Below are positions 16,629-25,032 of a stretch of 31,288 nucleotides of DNA, piece by piece. Position 1 is the stretch's first letter. The number at the start of each line of letters is the position of its first letter. The notes beneath the pieces are model-generated. The model was not told the origin of the DNA, searched no databases, and saw only the letters and a list, made by a program, of their open reading frames with translations. The position numbers and the translations under genes are program-made. Source of the stretch: Candidatus Uhrbacteria bacterium RIFCSPHIGHO2_02_FULL_53_13 (lineage in GTDB: Bacteria > Patescibacteriota > Patescibacteriia > UBA9934 > UBA11717); assembly GCA_001791035.1 (NCBI GenBank), contig MGDX01000028.1:1-31288 (forward strand), in the 5' to 3' direction.

Positions 16629-17770
16629 CGATGCCGTTTATTCCGTACGGACAACATCGGATTGACGAGGAGGACATTGAGGCGGTGGTACGTGTGTTAC
16701 GAGGGGAATGGCTGACGCAAGGGCCGGCGATTGCCGAGTTTGAGAGCGCGCTCTCAACGATCTGCGAAGTCCCACACGCCGTGGCGGTGTCTTCCGGTAC
16801 GGCGGCTCTGCATTGCGCGTTTGCCGCGGCGGGCATTATTCAAGGCGACGAGGTGATTACAACGCCACTTACCTTTTCTGCAACGGCGGCCGCCGTCGCG
16901 TATTGTGGAGGCACTCCTGTTTTTGCGGACATTGATGCGCGGACGTACTGTTTGGATTCGCGCGAGGTGGAGAAAAAAATCACCGCGCGAACGAAGGCGA
17001 TTGTTCCCGTGGATTTTGCGGGACATCCGGCCGATTATTCGGCTCTGCGCGCCATTGCGGACAAGTACGGCCTTCTTCTTATTGCCGATAGCTGTCACGC
17101 GCTCGGTGCGAAGTATCAGGGACGGCCTGTTGGCACTTATGCAGACATGACCATTTTGAGTTTTCATCCCGTCAAGCACATTGCCACGGGGGAGGGCGGT
17201 GCCGTGCTAACTCTGCACGATCGGTTTGTAGAGCCGCTTCGGGTTTTTCGCCATCACGGCATCGTCAAAATGCCGGAACAGGGAGGATGGTATTACGAGA
17301 TTGAGCGGTTGGGGAACAACTACCGGCTGACAGATATTCAGGCGGCGCTTGGGTTGAGTCAACTCAAAAAACTCGACCGATTCGTGGAACGGCGCCGAGA
17401 AATCGCTGCGCTGTACAACCGTGCGTTTGCACCGCATGAAGTGGTGACCACGCCGTACGAAGCGTCGGATGTTCGTTCGTCGTACCATCTCTATCTCGCC
17501 ACGCTCGATGTGGAGCGCATCGGGAAATCACGGCGAGAGATTTTTGACGCGCTTCGAGAGCAGGGGATCGGCGTTCAGGTGCATTACACGCCCCTGCATC
17601 TTCAGCCGTATTACGCGAAGACGTACGGATACAAACCGGGGGATTTTCCGCGCGCGGAGGCGTACTATGAGCGGGCGATTACCCTGCCGCTCTTCCCGCA
17701 TCTACAGGATGCCGATGTGCACCGAGTCACGAACGTTCTCCTGAATCAAGTGAGCTATGCCACAGCTTGA
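16625..17770 (+). CDS. pseC: 4-keto-sugar aminotransferase, PseC-like
   Basis: This 381-residue DegT/DnrJ/EryC1/StrS aminotransferase carries SSGTAALH for phosphate binding, the PLP aspartate in IADSCHALG, and the PLP lysine Lys184 in FHPVKHIATGEGG, a form typical of PseC. It should add the 4-amino group to the PseB product. Translation is coupled to pseB by ATGA, and its 3' end overlaps the next gene by 14 bases. Confidence 0.92.
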   Translation: MTMPFIPYGQHRIDEEDIEAVVRVLRGEWLTQGPAIAEFESALSTICEVPHAVAVSSGTAALHCAFAAAGIIQGDEVITTPLTFSATAAAVAYCGGTPVFADIDARTYCLDSREVEKKITARTKAIVPVDFAGHPADYSALRAIADKYGLLLIADSCHALGAKYQGRPVGTYADMTILSFHPVKHIATGEGGAVLTLHDRFVEPLRVFRHHGIVKMPEQGGWYYEIERLGNNYRLTDIQAALGLSQLKKLDRFVERRREIAALYNRAFAPHEVVTTPYEASDVRSSYHLYLATLDVERIGKSRREIFDALREQGIGVQVHYTPLHLQPYYAKTYGYKPGDFPRAEAYYERAITLPLFPHLQDADVHRVTNVLLNQVSYATA

Positions 17771-19112
17771 GACCACACCGTCACCACTGATGACGCAACC
17801 GGCGTCCGCATGTCGCGCGTTGGAGCGTCACGCGCAGGAGCGCATTCCGGGACTGTCACAGCTTCTCTCCAAACGGCCCGATCGTTTTTCGCAGGGCGTA
17901 TGGCCGACGTATTACGATCGCGCAAAAGGCGCGGAGGTTTGGGATTTGGATGAGAATCGCTACATTGATATGAGCATCGGCGGCATCGGGGCGAATGTAC
18001 TCGGATACGCAAACGATGTTGTTGACGACGCGGTCAAGGCGGCGATTGACAAGGGATCGAGCAGTTCGTTGAATTGCCCCGAGGATGTGGCGCTTGCCGA
18101 TGAGCTCTGTCGTCTGCATCCGTGGGCAGAGAAAGTGCGCTTTGCGCGGTGCGGAGGGGAAGCGATGGCGGTTGGCGTGCGTATTGCACGAACGTACACA
18201 CAGCGCGATGTTGTGGCGTTTTGCGGATACCACGGTTGGCACGACTGGTACCTGGCGGCCAACATCGGCACGGAAGATGCGCTCGGCGAGCATCTGCTCA
18301 AAGGTCTTGAACCGCGTGGAGTTCCCAAGGCGCTTAAAGGAACCTCGCGGCCGTTTCGCTATAATCATTTGGAGGAATTGGAACGCATCGTCTCTGAAAC
18401 GGGAAAGGATTTGGCGGCGATTGTCATGGAGCCGATACGTTCCGAGCAACCTGTCGCGGGATTTTTGGAAGGCGTGCGTGCGCTTGCGGATGAAAGCGGC
18501 GCCGTGCTTATTGTCGACGAAGTTTCCGCGGGATTTCGTCTGAATGCAGGCGGAGCGCATCTTGTTCTTGGGCTCGAACCGGATATAGCGGTGTTTTCAA
18601 AGGCCATGGGAAATGGCTATCCGATCGCGGCGATTATCGGCAAAGGGAAGGCGATGGACGCGGCGCAAGCATCATTTATCAGTAGCACCATGTGGTCGGA
18701 ACGCACGGGTCCGACTGCGGCTTTGGCAACGATACGGTTCTTTGAAGAACATCGCGTGAACGAGCACTTAGTGGCAATCGGGAGTGCGGTACAAGCAGGA
18801 TGGAAAAAGCAAAGCGCAAAACATGATGTGGCGATATCTGTTGGAGGGATCGCTCCGCTTTCTCACTTCGCGTTTCAAGATAAAGACGCGTTGGCGCTCA
18901 AAGCCCTGTTCGTTCAGGAACTGCTTGATCGAGGATTTCTTGCTTCCACTTCTTTTTACAGCATGTGGTCTCATACGGAACAACATGTTACATCGTACGT
19001 GCATGCGGTAGGCGAGGTGTTTGCAACCATACGAGAAGCCGTGGAAAAAGGAGATGTACGCGCACGTCTTCTCGGCGAACCGGCGGCATCGGGATTCGCA
19101 CGACTCGCATAA
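17757..19112 (+). CDS. Class III aminotransferase (glutamate-1-semialdehyde aminomutase-like)
   Basis: The 451-residue PLP enzyme resembles glutamate-1-semialdehyde 2,1-aminomutase: YIDMSIGGIGANVLGY, EPIRSEQP, the PLP aspartate in IVDEVSAGFR and Lys282 in FSKAMGNGYP. Homologues are frequent in nonulosonic-acid gene clusters, where their substrate is not settled. A role in haem synthesis is unlikely in this setting. It begins inside the end of pseC and stops one base before the aldo/keto reductase, so the two probably act together. Confidence 0.85.
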   Translation: MPQLETTPSPLMTQPASACRALERHAQERIPGLSQLLSKRPDRFSQGVWPTYYDRAKGAEVWDLDENRYIDMSIGGIGANVLGYANDVVDDAVKAAIDKGSSSSLNCPEDVALADELCRLHPWAEKVRFARCGGEAMAVGVRIARTYTQRDVVAFCGYHGWHDWYLAANIGTEDALGEHLLKGLEPRGVPKALKGTSRPFRYNHLEELERIVSETGKDLAAIVMEPIRSEQPVAGFLEGVRALADESGAVLIVDEVSAGFRLNAGGAHLVLGLEPDIAVFSKAMGNGYPIAAIIGKGKAMDAAQASFISSTMWSERTGPTAALATIRFFEEHRVNEHLVAIGSAVQAGWKKQSAKHDVAISVGGIAPLSHFAFQDKDALALKALFVQELLDRGFLASTSFYSMWSHTEQHVTSYVHAVGEVFATIREAVEKGDVRARLLGEPAASGFARLA

Positions 19113-19113
19113 T

Positions 19114-19995
19114 ATGGGCGAGCTTGTTTTGGGTACCGCACAGCTTGGGCAGAAATACGGCATTGCCAATACGAGCGGTCAACCGGATCAGCATACAGCA
19201 ACGGAAATGGTTCGCGTTGCATTTGAAGGAGGTATTCGCTTTTTTGATACAGCGGCAGATTACGGAGAGAGTGAGCGTGTGCTCGGGCAGGCATTTCGCG
19301 ATCTTCGCATTGTCGATACCGTTCACGTCGTCACGAAGGTTGAAGCGTCGGATGCCAAGCGGATTGAACAACGAGCAAGCGAGTCGTTCGCACGGCTTGG
19401 GACCGCAAATCTCTACGGTGTGCTCTTGCGTTGGAACGATTGCAAGGATATGCCGCGTAACGTGCTGAGCGATATCATGGATGATCTTGAGCATTCAGAC
19501 CTTGTTGAACATATTGGTACATCGGTGTACACGCCAGAGGATGCCGCCGATGCGTTGACCACAGGAGCCTTCTCGTTGTTGCAAATCCCGTCGAACGTCC
19601 TCGATCGCCGATTTCTTGAAGCGGGCATTCCATCTGTCGCGCGAGAGCACGGTACGCAACTGTTTATTCGCAGTATTTTTTTGCAAGGGCTTTTGTTCAT
19701 GGATCCTCTTGCCGTTCCCTCCGCAATGTTCGAAGCCAAACCGTATCTTTCCGCGTTTCACGAATTTGCACGAACATCCGGATATTCTTCGCACGCATTG
19801 ACTCTGCAATTTATCAAATGGGCATATCCGGATGCGCATCTTGTTGTTGGTGCGGAGACGCCTCGACAAGTGCAAGAGCATATTGACGCATGGTTGCTGA
19901 CCGTTCCGCTCAATGTACTCAATCGTTTGCGCGACGAGTTTCAAAAAGTACCGGAACGCGTCGTCAACCCACTTCTATGGCCGACCCTCTCATAA
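19114..19995 (+). CDS. Aldo/keto reductase-like protein
   Basis: This 293-residue protein has the AKR barrel pattern with catalytic Asp45 and Tyr50 (FFDTAADYGESE) and Lys75 (VVTKVE). The fourth tetrad position, normally His in L-x-L-L-H, is Arg106 (YGVLLRWND), so hydride transfer may be altered. It follows the class III aminotransferase by one base, an arrangement also met in other nonulosonic-acid clusters. It would act on a keto or aldehyde sugar intermediate. ATG 19114 was taken instead of an upstream in-frame codon within the previous gene. Confidence 0.83.
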   Translation: MGELVLGTAQLGQKYGIANTSGQPDQHTATEMVRVAFEGGIRFFDTAADYGESERVLGQAFRDLRIVDTVHVVTKVEASDAKRIEQRASESFARLGTANLYGVLLRWNDCKDMPRNVLSDIMDDLEHSDLVEHIGTSVYTPEDAADALTTGAFSLLQIPSNVLDRRFLEAGIPSVAREHGTQLFIRSIFLQGLLFMDPLAVPSAMFEAKPYLSAFHEFARTSGYSSHALTLQFIKWAYPDAHLVVGAETPRQVQEHIDAWLLTVPLNVLNRLRDEFQKVPERVVNPLLWPTLS

Positions 19996-20564
19996 ACGAT
20001 GACAGGCTGATGGAACTCCAGCGCGCCGTCACGTCGCAAAATCCCGAACCGGCCGATGCGATTGTGTGGTTGCAAGGAAACGGTTTTGATCGCGGACCAA
20101 AGGTGTTGGAGTTGTTTCAACATGGATTCGCTCCACGCATTTTCGTGACCGGAAACAACACGCGAGTCGTGGAGAACGATCATGTGCGTCTGTGGGACAT
20201 TGTCGAGTGGCTTGAACGTCACGATGTCGAACTGAGTGCTTTGATCGTGGACGATCAGTCCATGAACACGCTCGATCAAGCCATACATGTGGTGGCATAC
20301 GCGAAGGCGCATGAGTGGAGCGCCATCTTGCTCGTGGGCTCAACGCATCATCAACTTCGCGCGTTCTTGACGTTTCAGAAGCAAATCCAGCTTCAAGAGT
20401 GGAACGGGCGTGTTATTAATCAGCCAGCTCATATTCCTTGGAAACACAAGCCTTTCGGCAGCCAAAAAACCGCAAAAGCACTCTTTTTGGTCGAGATTGA
20501 CAAACTAGAACAATATAAGGACAATGTGGCGACCATGGAGGAGGGGCGGCTTTCTTTGGTATGA
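19977..20564 (+). CDS. DUF218 (YdcF/ElyC/SanA-like) protein
   Basis: The 195-residue protein matches the DUF218 pattern: a hydrophobic strand with Gly (IVWLQGNG), FVTGNN, a middle LIVDDQSMNT and, near the end, LVGSTHHQLRAFL. Family members in E. coli (SanA, ElyC) influence envelope integrity, but this one has no membrane segment. It sits where the PseG hydrolase is often found, and PseG itself is absent from the window. The start overlaps the reductase by 19 bases; ATG 20010 is an alternative that would avoid overlap. Function here is not known. Confidence 0.7.
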   Translation: MADPLINDDRLMELQRAVTSQNPEPADAIVWLQGNGFDRGPKVLELFQHGFAPRIFVTGNNTRVVENDHVRLWDIVEWLERHDVELSALIVDDQSMNTLDQAIHVVAYAKAHEWSAILLVGSTHHQLRAFLTFQKQIQLQEWNGRVINQPAHIPWKHKPFGSQKTAKALFLVEIDKLEQYKDNVATMEEGRLSLV

Positions 20565-21007
20565 GTGTTACCCTTCGCACAGCGGAACATCAGGATATCT
20601 CGTTTTTGTGGTACCTCCGCAATCGTCCAGATGTGTATCGGTTTTTTAAACATCCGGAGCCGGTTTCATGGGAGGGCCATGTTGAGTGGGTTATGTGCTA
20701 CCTTCTTGGGCTACATACAGGTGAGTTGAAGATCATTCAATGGAATGCGCTTCCGGTTGGGCAGGTACGCCTTGATTATGAGGAGGAAGAAGTGGAGATA
20801 AGCATTTCCATTCTCAATGAGTTTCGCGGGAAGGGGATTGCGTTGCGTTCAGTAGAAATGGTCTGCGAGATGGTAAAAAGTGGCGGCGGCGCAAAACACG
20901 TCCTTGCGGAAATTTACAAAGACAACCAAGCTTCCATAAAGATGTTTGAGAAATGCGGGTTTGTTCAAAAGGGCCAAGTGGGTGATTTCCTTCACTATAT
21001 TCTATGA
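20561..21007 (+). CDS. pseH: GNAT N-acetyltransferase, PseH-like
   Basis: The 148-residue GNAT protein has the acetyl-CoA loop RGKGIALR and the NQASIKMFEKCGF ending typical of sugar N-acetyltransferases of the PseH/RimJ branch. In the pseudaminic pathway this enzyme acetylates the 4-amino group made by PseC, using acetyl-CoA, which the citrate-lyase module upstream could provide. ATGA overlaps occur at both ends. Confidence 0.82.
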   Translation: MSVTLRTAEHQDISFLWYLRNRPDVYRFFKHPEPVSWEGHVEWVMCYLLGLHTGELKIIQWNALPVGQVRLDYEEEEVEISISILNEFRGKGIALRSVEMVCEMVKSGGGAKHVLAEIYKDNQASIKMFEKCGFVQKGQVGDFLHYIL

Positions 21008-21777
21008 TTCTTGGGGTATTGCAAGCACGTGTGTCATCGTCGCGCCTTCCCGGGAAGGTGCTGAAGCCGATTTTAGGAGAGCCGATGTTGGCACGGCAAT
21101 TGGAACGGGCAAAGCGAAGTCAACGAATGGATGCCCTCGTGGTTGCGACGAGTGATCGCGCAGAAGACGATCCCATCCAGACGCTCTGCGAAAAACAAGG
21201 CGTGGCGTGTTTTCGAGGAAATCTGAACGACGTGCTCGATCGTTTTTATCTTGCGGCGAAACCATACGCCTCGGAACACGTGGTGCGGCTCACCGGCGAC
21301 TGTCCACTCATTGATCCGGAAGTCGTTGATGCAACCATCGAGTTCTATTTGCAGGGAGCGTACGATTACGCATCCAATGCTCAAGCACCCTACACATTTC
21401 CCGACGGACTAGATGTTGAGGTGTTTCGATTTCAACATCTTGAGCGGGCGGCAAGAGAGGCCGAGCTTCCGTCATACCGTGAACACGTGACCCCGTTTAT
21501 GAGCAAGCATCCGGAGCAATTTACCATTGGGCACTACACGCGAGAGCCGTCGCTCGGGCACTTGCGCTGGACCGTGGACGAGCCGGAAGATTTTGAAATG
21601 GTGCGCCAAATCTACGAGGCGCTCTACCCAATAAATCCATCCTTTACGACCCGCGATATTTTGGCACTTCTCAAAGAATCACCGAATATGATGCGATTGA
21701 ACTCCCACATTGCTCGAAACGCCGGTGTGCGGCCTTCGTTAGCTGCGGATGCGGTCTATCTTCAAACACGTGTATGA
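21004..21777 (+). CDS. spsF: SpsF-type cytidylyltransferase
   Basis: This 257-residue protein has the nucleotidyltransferase start QARVSSSRLPGKVL (8-21), VVATSDRAEDDP, RLTGDCPLIDP and RWTVDEPEDFEMV, the SpsF pattern. It is likely the CMP-nonulosonate synthase of the cluster (CTP plus nonulosonic acid to CMP-sugar), taking the place of PseF or LegF. Some SpsF proteins have been labelled glycosyltransferases, so the assignment is from context. ATGA overlaps occur on both sides. Confidence 0.8.
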   Translation: MILGVLQARVSSSRLPGKVLKPILGEPMLARQLERAKRSQRMDALVVATSDRAEDDPIQTLCEKQGVACFRGNLNDVLDRFYLAAKPYASEHVVRLTGDCPLIDPEVVDATIEFYLQGAYDYASNAQAPYTFPDGLDVEVFRFQHLERAAREAELPSYREHVTPFMSKHPEQFTIGHYTREPSLGHLRWTVDEPEDFEMVRQIYEALYPINPSFTTRDILALLKESPNMMRLNSHIARNAGVRPSLAADAVYLQTRV

Positions 21778-22775
21778 TGATTCAGGGAAAACAAGTGGGG
21801 CCCAATCAGCCGGCCTTTCTGATTGGCGAGATGGGGATCAACCACAATGGGGACGTGAAGTTGGCCATTTGTTTAGTGGAAGAAGCGGCGCGTGCCGGAG
21901 TGGATGCTGTGAAAATTCAATTGGTTGATGCCGCGAAGGATTACACAAAAGGGAGCACGTCCTATGAAACATTTAAGGCGGTTTCATTGACGTTGGACGA
22001 ATGGAAACGCGTGGCAACATGTGCGCGCTCCAACGGAGTTGCCATGTTTGCGTCGTTTGCGCGCGCGGAAATGATTGGGGTGTCGCGTGATCTTGGATTC
22101 CCGGCTGTGAAGATTTCTTCCGGCAATCTCACCAACTATCCCTTGCTGAAAGCTGTCGGAGCTTCAGGTCTGCCGGTGATTGTTTCAACCGGAATGAGCT
22201 CACTTGAGGAAGTGCGCTCCAGTGTGATGTATTTGGAGGCACAAGGCGCAAAAGATATTGCGGTTTTACATTGTACATCGCTTTATCCGGCGCCCTTATC
22301 TTCCGTCAATCTTCGAGCGATCTGTACGATGATGGAGGCATTTCCGCGACAGGTGATTGGCTGGTCGGACCACACGGAAGGTATTGCTTTGGCGCCGGCG
22401 GCCGTGGCTTTGGGGGCAGTCGTATTGGAAAAACACTACACGGTTGACAAGAGTCTCCCGGGACCGGAACACGGATTTTCCGTAACGATTGATGAGCTCA
22501 CGGCTTGGGTGCAATCCGTGCGCGCCATGGAGGTGGCGCTTGGAACGGGTGTGAAAGCACCGGACACAAACGAGCTTCCTCTGCGCACGAAATTGCGTCG
22601 TACACTGATGGCGGCACAGGATCTCACGAAGGGCGATGTGTTGAAACCCGAAGATCTCGTAGCGATGCGTGCGGATGTTGAAGGAATTGGTGCGGAATGT
22701 TACGAGTCTTTGCTCGGTCGCGTCATTCAAAAAGATATGCGTGCCGGAGAACCGATGACGGAACATACCCTATGA
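21774..22775 (+). CDS. pseI: Nonulosonic acid synthase (NeuB/PseI family)
   Basis: The 333-residue enzyme shows GEMGINHNGDVKLA, DAVKIQ, KISSGNLTNYPLL, VSTGMSS, GWSDHTEG and EKHYTVDKSLPGPEH, followed by a C-terminal SAF (antifreeze-like) domain from about residue 275. It condenses phosphoenolpyruvate with a six-carbon 2,4-diacetamido sugar to form the nine-carbon nonulosonic acid. Sequence alone does not settle PseI against LegI; the presence of PseB and PseC supports pseudaminic stereochemistry. Confidence 0.9.
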   Translation: MMIQGKQVGPNQPAFLIGEMGINHNGDVKLAICLVEEAARAGVDAVKIQLVDAAKDYTKGSTSYETFKAVSLTLDEWKRVATCARSNGVAMFASFARAEMIGVSRDLGFPAVKISSGNLTNYPLLKAVGASGLPVIVSTGMSSLEEVRSSVMYLEAQGAKDIAVLHCTSLYPAPLSSVNLRAICTMMEAFPRQVIGWSDHTEGIALAPAAVALGAVVLEKHYTVDKSLPGPEHGFSVTIDELTAWVQSVRAMEVALGTGVKAPDTNELPLRTKLRRTLMAAQDLTKGDVLKPEDLVAMRADVEGIGAECYESLLGRVIQKDMRAGEPMTEHTL

Positions 22776-23833
22776 CGGATCGTCGAGCGGTAAGGGTTGG
22801 GGTGACGTGCGTAGGTGGTCGGTTTGTGTTTGATGCTCTGCAAGCTCTGCGTGCGGCTCCCGATTTGGATGTGACGATTATTGGAATGGACGCCGTGGCC
22901 GAGTCGTCCGGGAAACTCTTCGTTGATCGTTTTGTTCAGGTTCCCTTCGCCTCTCAAGATCCGCGCGGCTTTGTCAAAGCACTCTTTCAGATTTGCCAAG
23001 AGCAGGCGATTGATGTCGTGGTGTTGTGGTCGGAGGCGGAAACGCGGGCGGTCGCGCAATATGGGAGCGATCGGGCGCCGTCTCTACTAAAAACCACCGC
23101 CGATCAGCCCGAGGTTGCCGCCATCGTGACTCATAAAGGGAGGTTGTTTGATGCGTTGAACGAGCGTGGTGTAGATGTCGGACCGTACCAAAGGGCTATG
23201 GATTTTCGATCCGTACGACGCGCGCTTGAGGATCTTGGATATCCGGAGCGCTCCATGGTGATCAAACCATGCGAGGGGACGGGATCGCGAGGCGTGCTGA
23301 TTGCCAATGCGACCATTCTTTCCTACACACCGCTTCTTTCGGCGGAACGATTATGTGGCACCGGAACGATCGAAGCTTTGGAGGCCGTTGTGAGAGAATA
23401 TGATGCGTCATGGGAGGATGTGCTTATCATGCCTTTTTACGGAGGAGATGTGTACGATGTGGATTGTTTAGCCGTTCACGGAACGGCGGTAGATGTTGTT
23501 CCAAGAAAGCGTCAATATTCAAACCCCCTCTCGCCGGTCAATGAAGGCTGCGTCGTGGCGATGGAACCGGATCTGATAGCGTATGCCAAGCGTTTGGGAA
23601 AGACGTTGGGTGTTCATGGCGTGTGCGACTTTGATCTCGTGCGCGATGAAGAAGGGCGCCCCCGTCTTTTGGACGCGAGCTTGCGTATGAGCGGATCTAT
23701 TGCCGCCTCTTGCGTGGTTGGTATCAATTTCCCCGCTCAACTGATTCGAATCTTGCTCGATCTCCCTCTCAAGCATTATGATGTGATCGATGGGACGGTT
23801 TTGAGGCCCATTCACCATTTTATCGCTGTATGA
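22772..23833 (+). CDS. ATP-grasp ligase (CarB/PylC-like)
   Basis: The 353-residue protein has a Rossmann-like N-terminal domain and a central ATP-grasp domain: Lys165 in VIKPCEGTGSRGV for ATP, then GVCDFDLV and PRLLDASLRMSGSI with the metal-binding acidic and Asn/Ser positions near residue 300. Enzymes of this type join a carboxylate to an amine; here it may attach an amino acid or another acid to the amino group of a sugar. ATG 22772 overlaps the NeuB stop. The Arg-Met-Ser in place of the usual R-x-N is slightly unusual. Substrate unknown. Confidence 0.78.
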   Translation: MTDRRAVRVGVTCVGGRFVFDALQALRAAPDLDVTIIGMDAVAESSGKLFVDRFVQVPFASQDPRGFVKALFQICQEQAIDVVVLWSEAETRAVAQYGSDRAPSLLKTTADQPEVAAIVTHKGRLFDALNERGVDVGPYQRAMDFRSVRRALEDLGYPERSMVIKPCEGTGSRGVLIANATILSYTPLLSAERLCGTGTIEALEAVVREYDASWEDVLIMPFYGGDVYDVDCLAVHGTAVDVVPRKRQYSNPLSPVNEGCVVAMEPDLIAYAKRLGKTLGVHGVCDFDLVRDEEGRPRLLDASLRMSGSIAASCVVGINFPAQLIRILLDLPLKHYDVIDGTVLRPIHHFIAV

Positions 23834-25032
23834 AACGTGTACTCCTTGTCGGATGTGGTGCGGAAATTGGCGCGTCGCTTTTGGCGATGAACGATCCGTC
23901 ACGGGATGGGTTTTCGATTGATACTATTTTGACGCGATCCATCGAACCCGATGCTCATAATCCGCACTTGAAGCCGCTGGATTCCTTGTATGCGCGGATT
24001 GTGCTCGCCCAGCCGCAGATGCTCGACGAGGTGAAGGTCTGTCACGAGCGCGATACTCTGATGATTCGCGGGCGAGAGATTCGTGTGTATTTTGGGGAAA
24101 GCGAAACAGCTAATGTCGGTGACCTGGGAGGGCCGTTTGACGTGTGTATATTGGCGACATCCAAAAAACAAATTGGCACTCCCGCATTGACCGAGCGTTT
24201 TTTGTACAGCGCTCGTTACGTGATAGGGGTTGCCGAAGCACCCGGCATTCCTGCGCTCTACGCAAATCTTATTGGCGTTGCGCGTCACCTTTTGCCAAAT
24301 CCGCCGCGCGCGATTGGAAATCATCGTATTTTTTGTTTGGGATCGTGTCAGAGTAACGGGTGGCATGCTCAACTGCGCGCATTGCTTGATATGGCAAGCC
24401 GGTACCAACTCACGTTTGACATGCGTGGAACGGAGATTGACATCGTGCATCCCGATACGCCAACGGGACGCCTTGGAACACACTCGGTGGAGGCACGCAG
24501 TCAAGATCCGCGGAATAATTTTCGCCCGAGCTTTTCTCAAATTGAGCAGTCTATGCGTCTTCTCTTTCCGCAAGGCCATCATGTGCACACGGTGTCGTTG
24601 CGCACGTTGACTATGCCGCCAGGATACCAAATCTCTCGCTTTTACTTTTCCTATGCACATCCGGAAGGAAAACGGTTGAATCGTCAGGATATCTTGGATT
24701 CTTTTGAAGAAACGGCTCGCGAATATCCAGACACGTTGCGTCTGGCACATGTGCCTTTGGGAAGTCGTGGGTTTGAGGCCAGCGAGTCCTCGGCGATTAT
24801 GCTGGCGGGGGAGCATTATCTTCGCTTTGTCCACGATCCGTTTCAACAAGGAGGCTCATCCGTGCTCTGCGAACTCATTGCGCAATGCTACGTCCATAAT
24901 GTGCGCGGATACTGTCGTAGCGTTCTCAATACGATCCGTCTTCTTACGCAGGACGCGAACCCACTGGCGTTTTTTCCTGTAGAAGCACCGGCGACACTCA
25001 CGGCAGTGCCTTCGCATGTCATTTCCGTTTGA
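23830..25032 (+). CDS. Diverged glyceraldehyde-3-phosphate dehydrogenase-like protein
   Basis: This 400-residue protein has a Rossmann start (VLLVGCGAEIGASLL) and a likely catalytic cysteine at 173 in CLGSCQSNGWHAQL, aligning with the GAPDH motif SCTTN-CLAP. His207 in IDIVHPDT matches the GAPDH TIHAYT, and a following segment (HSVEARSQDPRNNFRPSF) resembles the helix-strand region after it. The C-terminal half resembles the GAPDH catalytic domain down to HDPFQQGGSSVLCEL. Sequence departs greatly from glycolytic GAPDH, and the operon makes a glycolytic role improbable. It may oxidise an aldehyde of a sugar or of a small acyl donor through a thioester. This reading is from motif inspection only. 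Confidence 0.6.
   Translation: MKRVLLVGCGAEIGASLLAMNDPSRDGFSIDTILTRSIEPDAHNPHLKPLDSLYARIVLAQPQMLDEVKVCHERDTLMIRGREIRVYFGESETANVGDLGGPFDVCILATSKKQIGTPALTERFLYSARYVIGVAEAPGIPALYANLIGVARHLLPNPPRAIGNHRIFCLGSCQSNGWHAQLRALLDMASRYQLTFDMRGTEIDIVHPDTPTGRLGTHSVEARSQDPRNNFRPSFSQIEQSMRLLFPQGHHVHTVSLRTLTMPPGYQISRFYFSYAHPEGKRLNRQDILDSFEETAREYPDTLRLAHVPLGSRGFEASESSAIMLAGEHYLRFVHDPFQQGGSSVLCELIAQCYVHNVRGYCRSVLNTIRLLTQDANPLAFFPVEAPATLTAVPSHVISV

Noticed and set aside
17757..19112. HemL for haem synthesis
   Set aside because: The gene is inside a nonulosonic-acid operon with no other tetrapyrrole gene; similar aminotransferases recur in such clusters.
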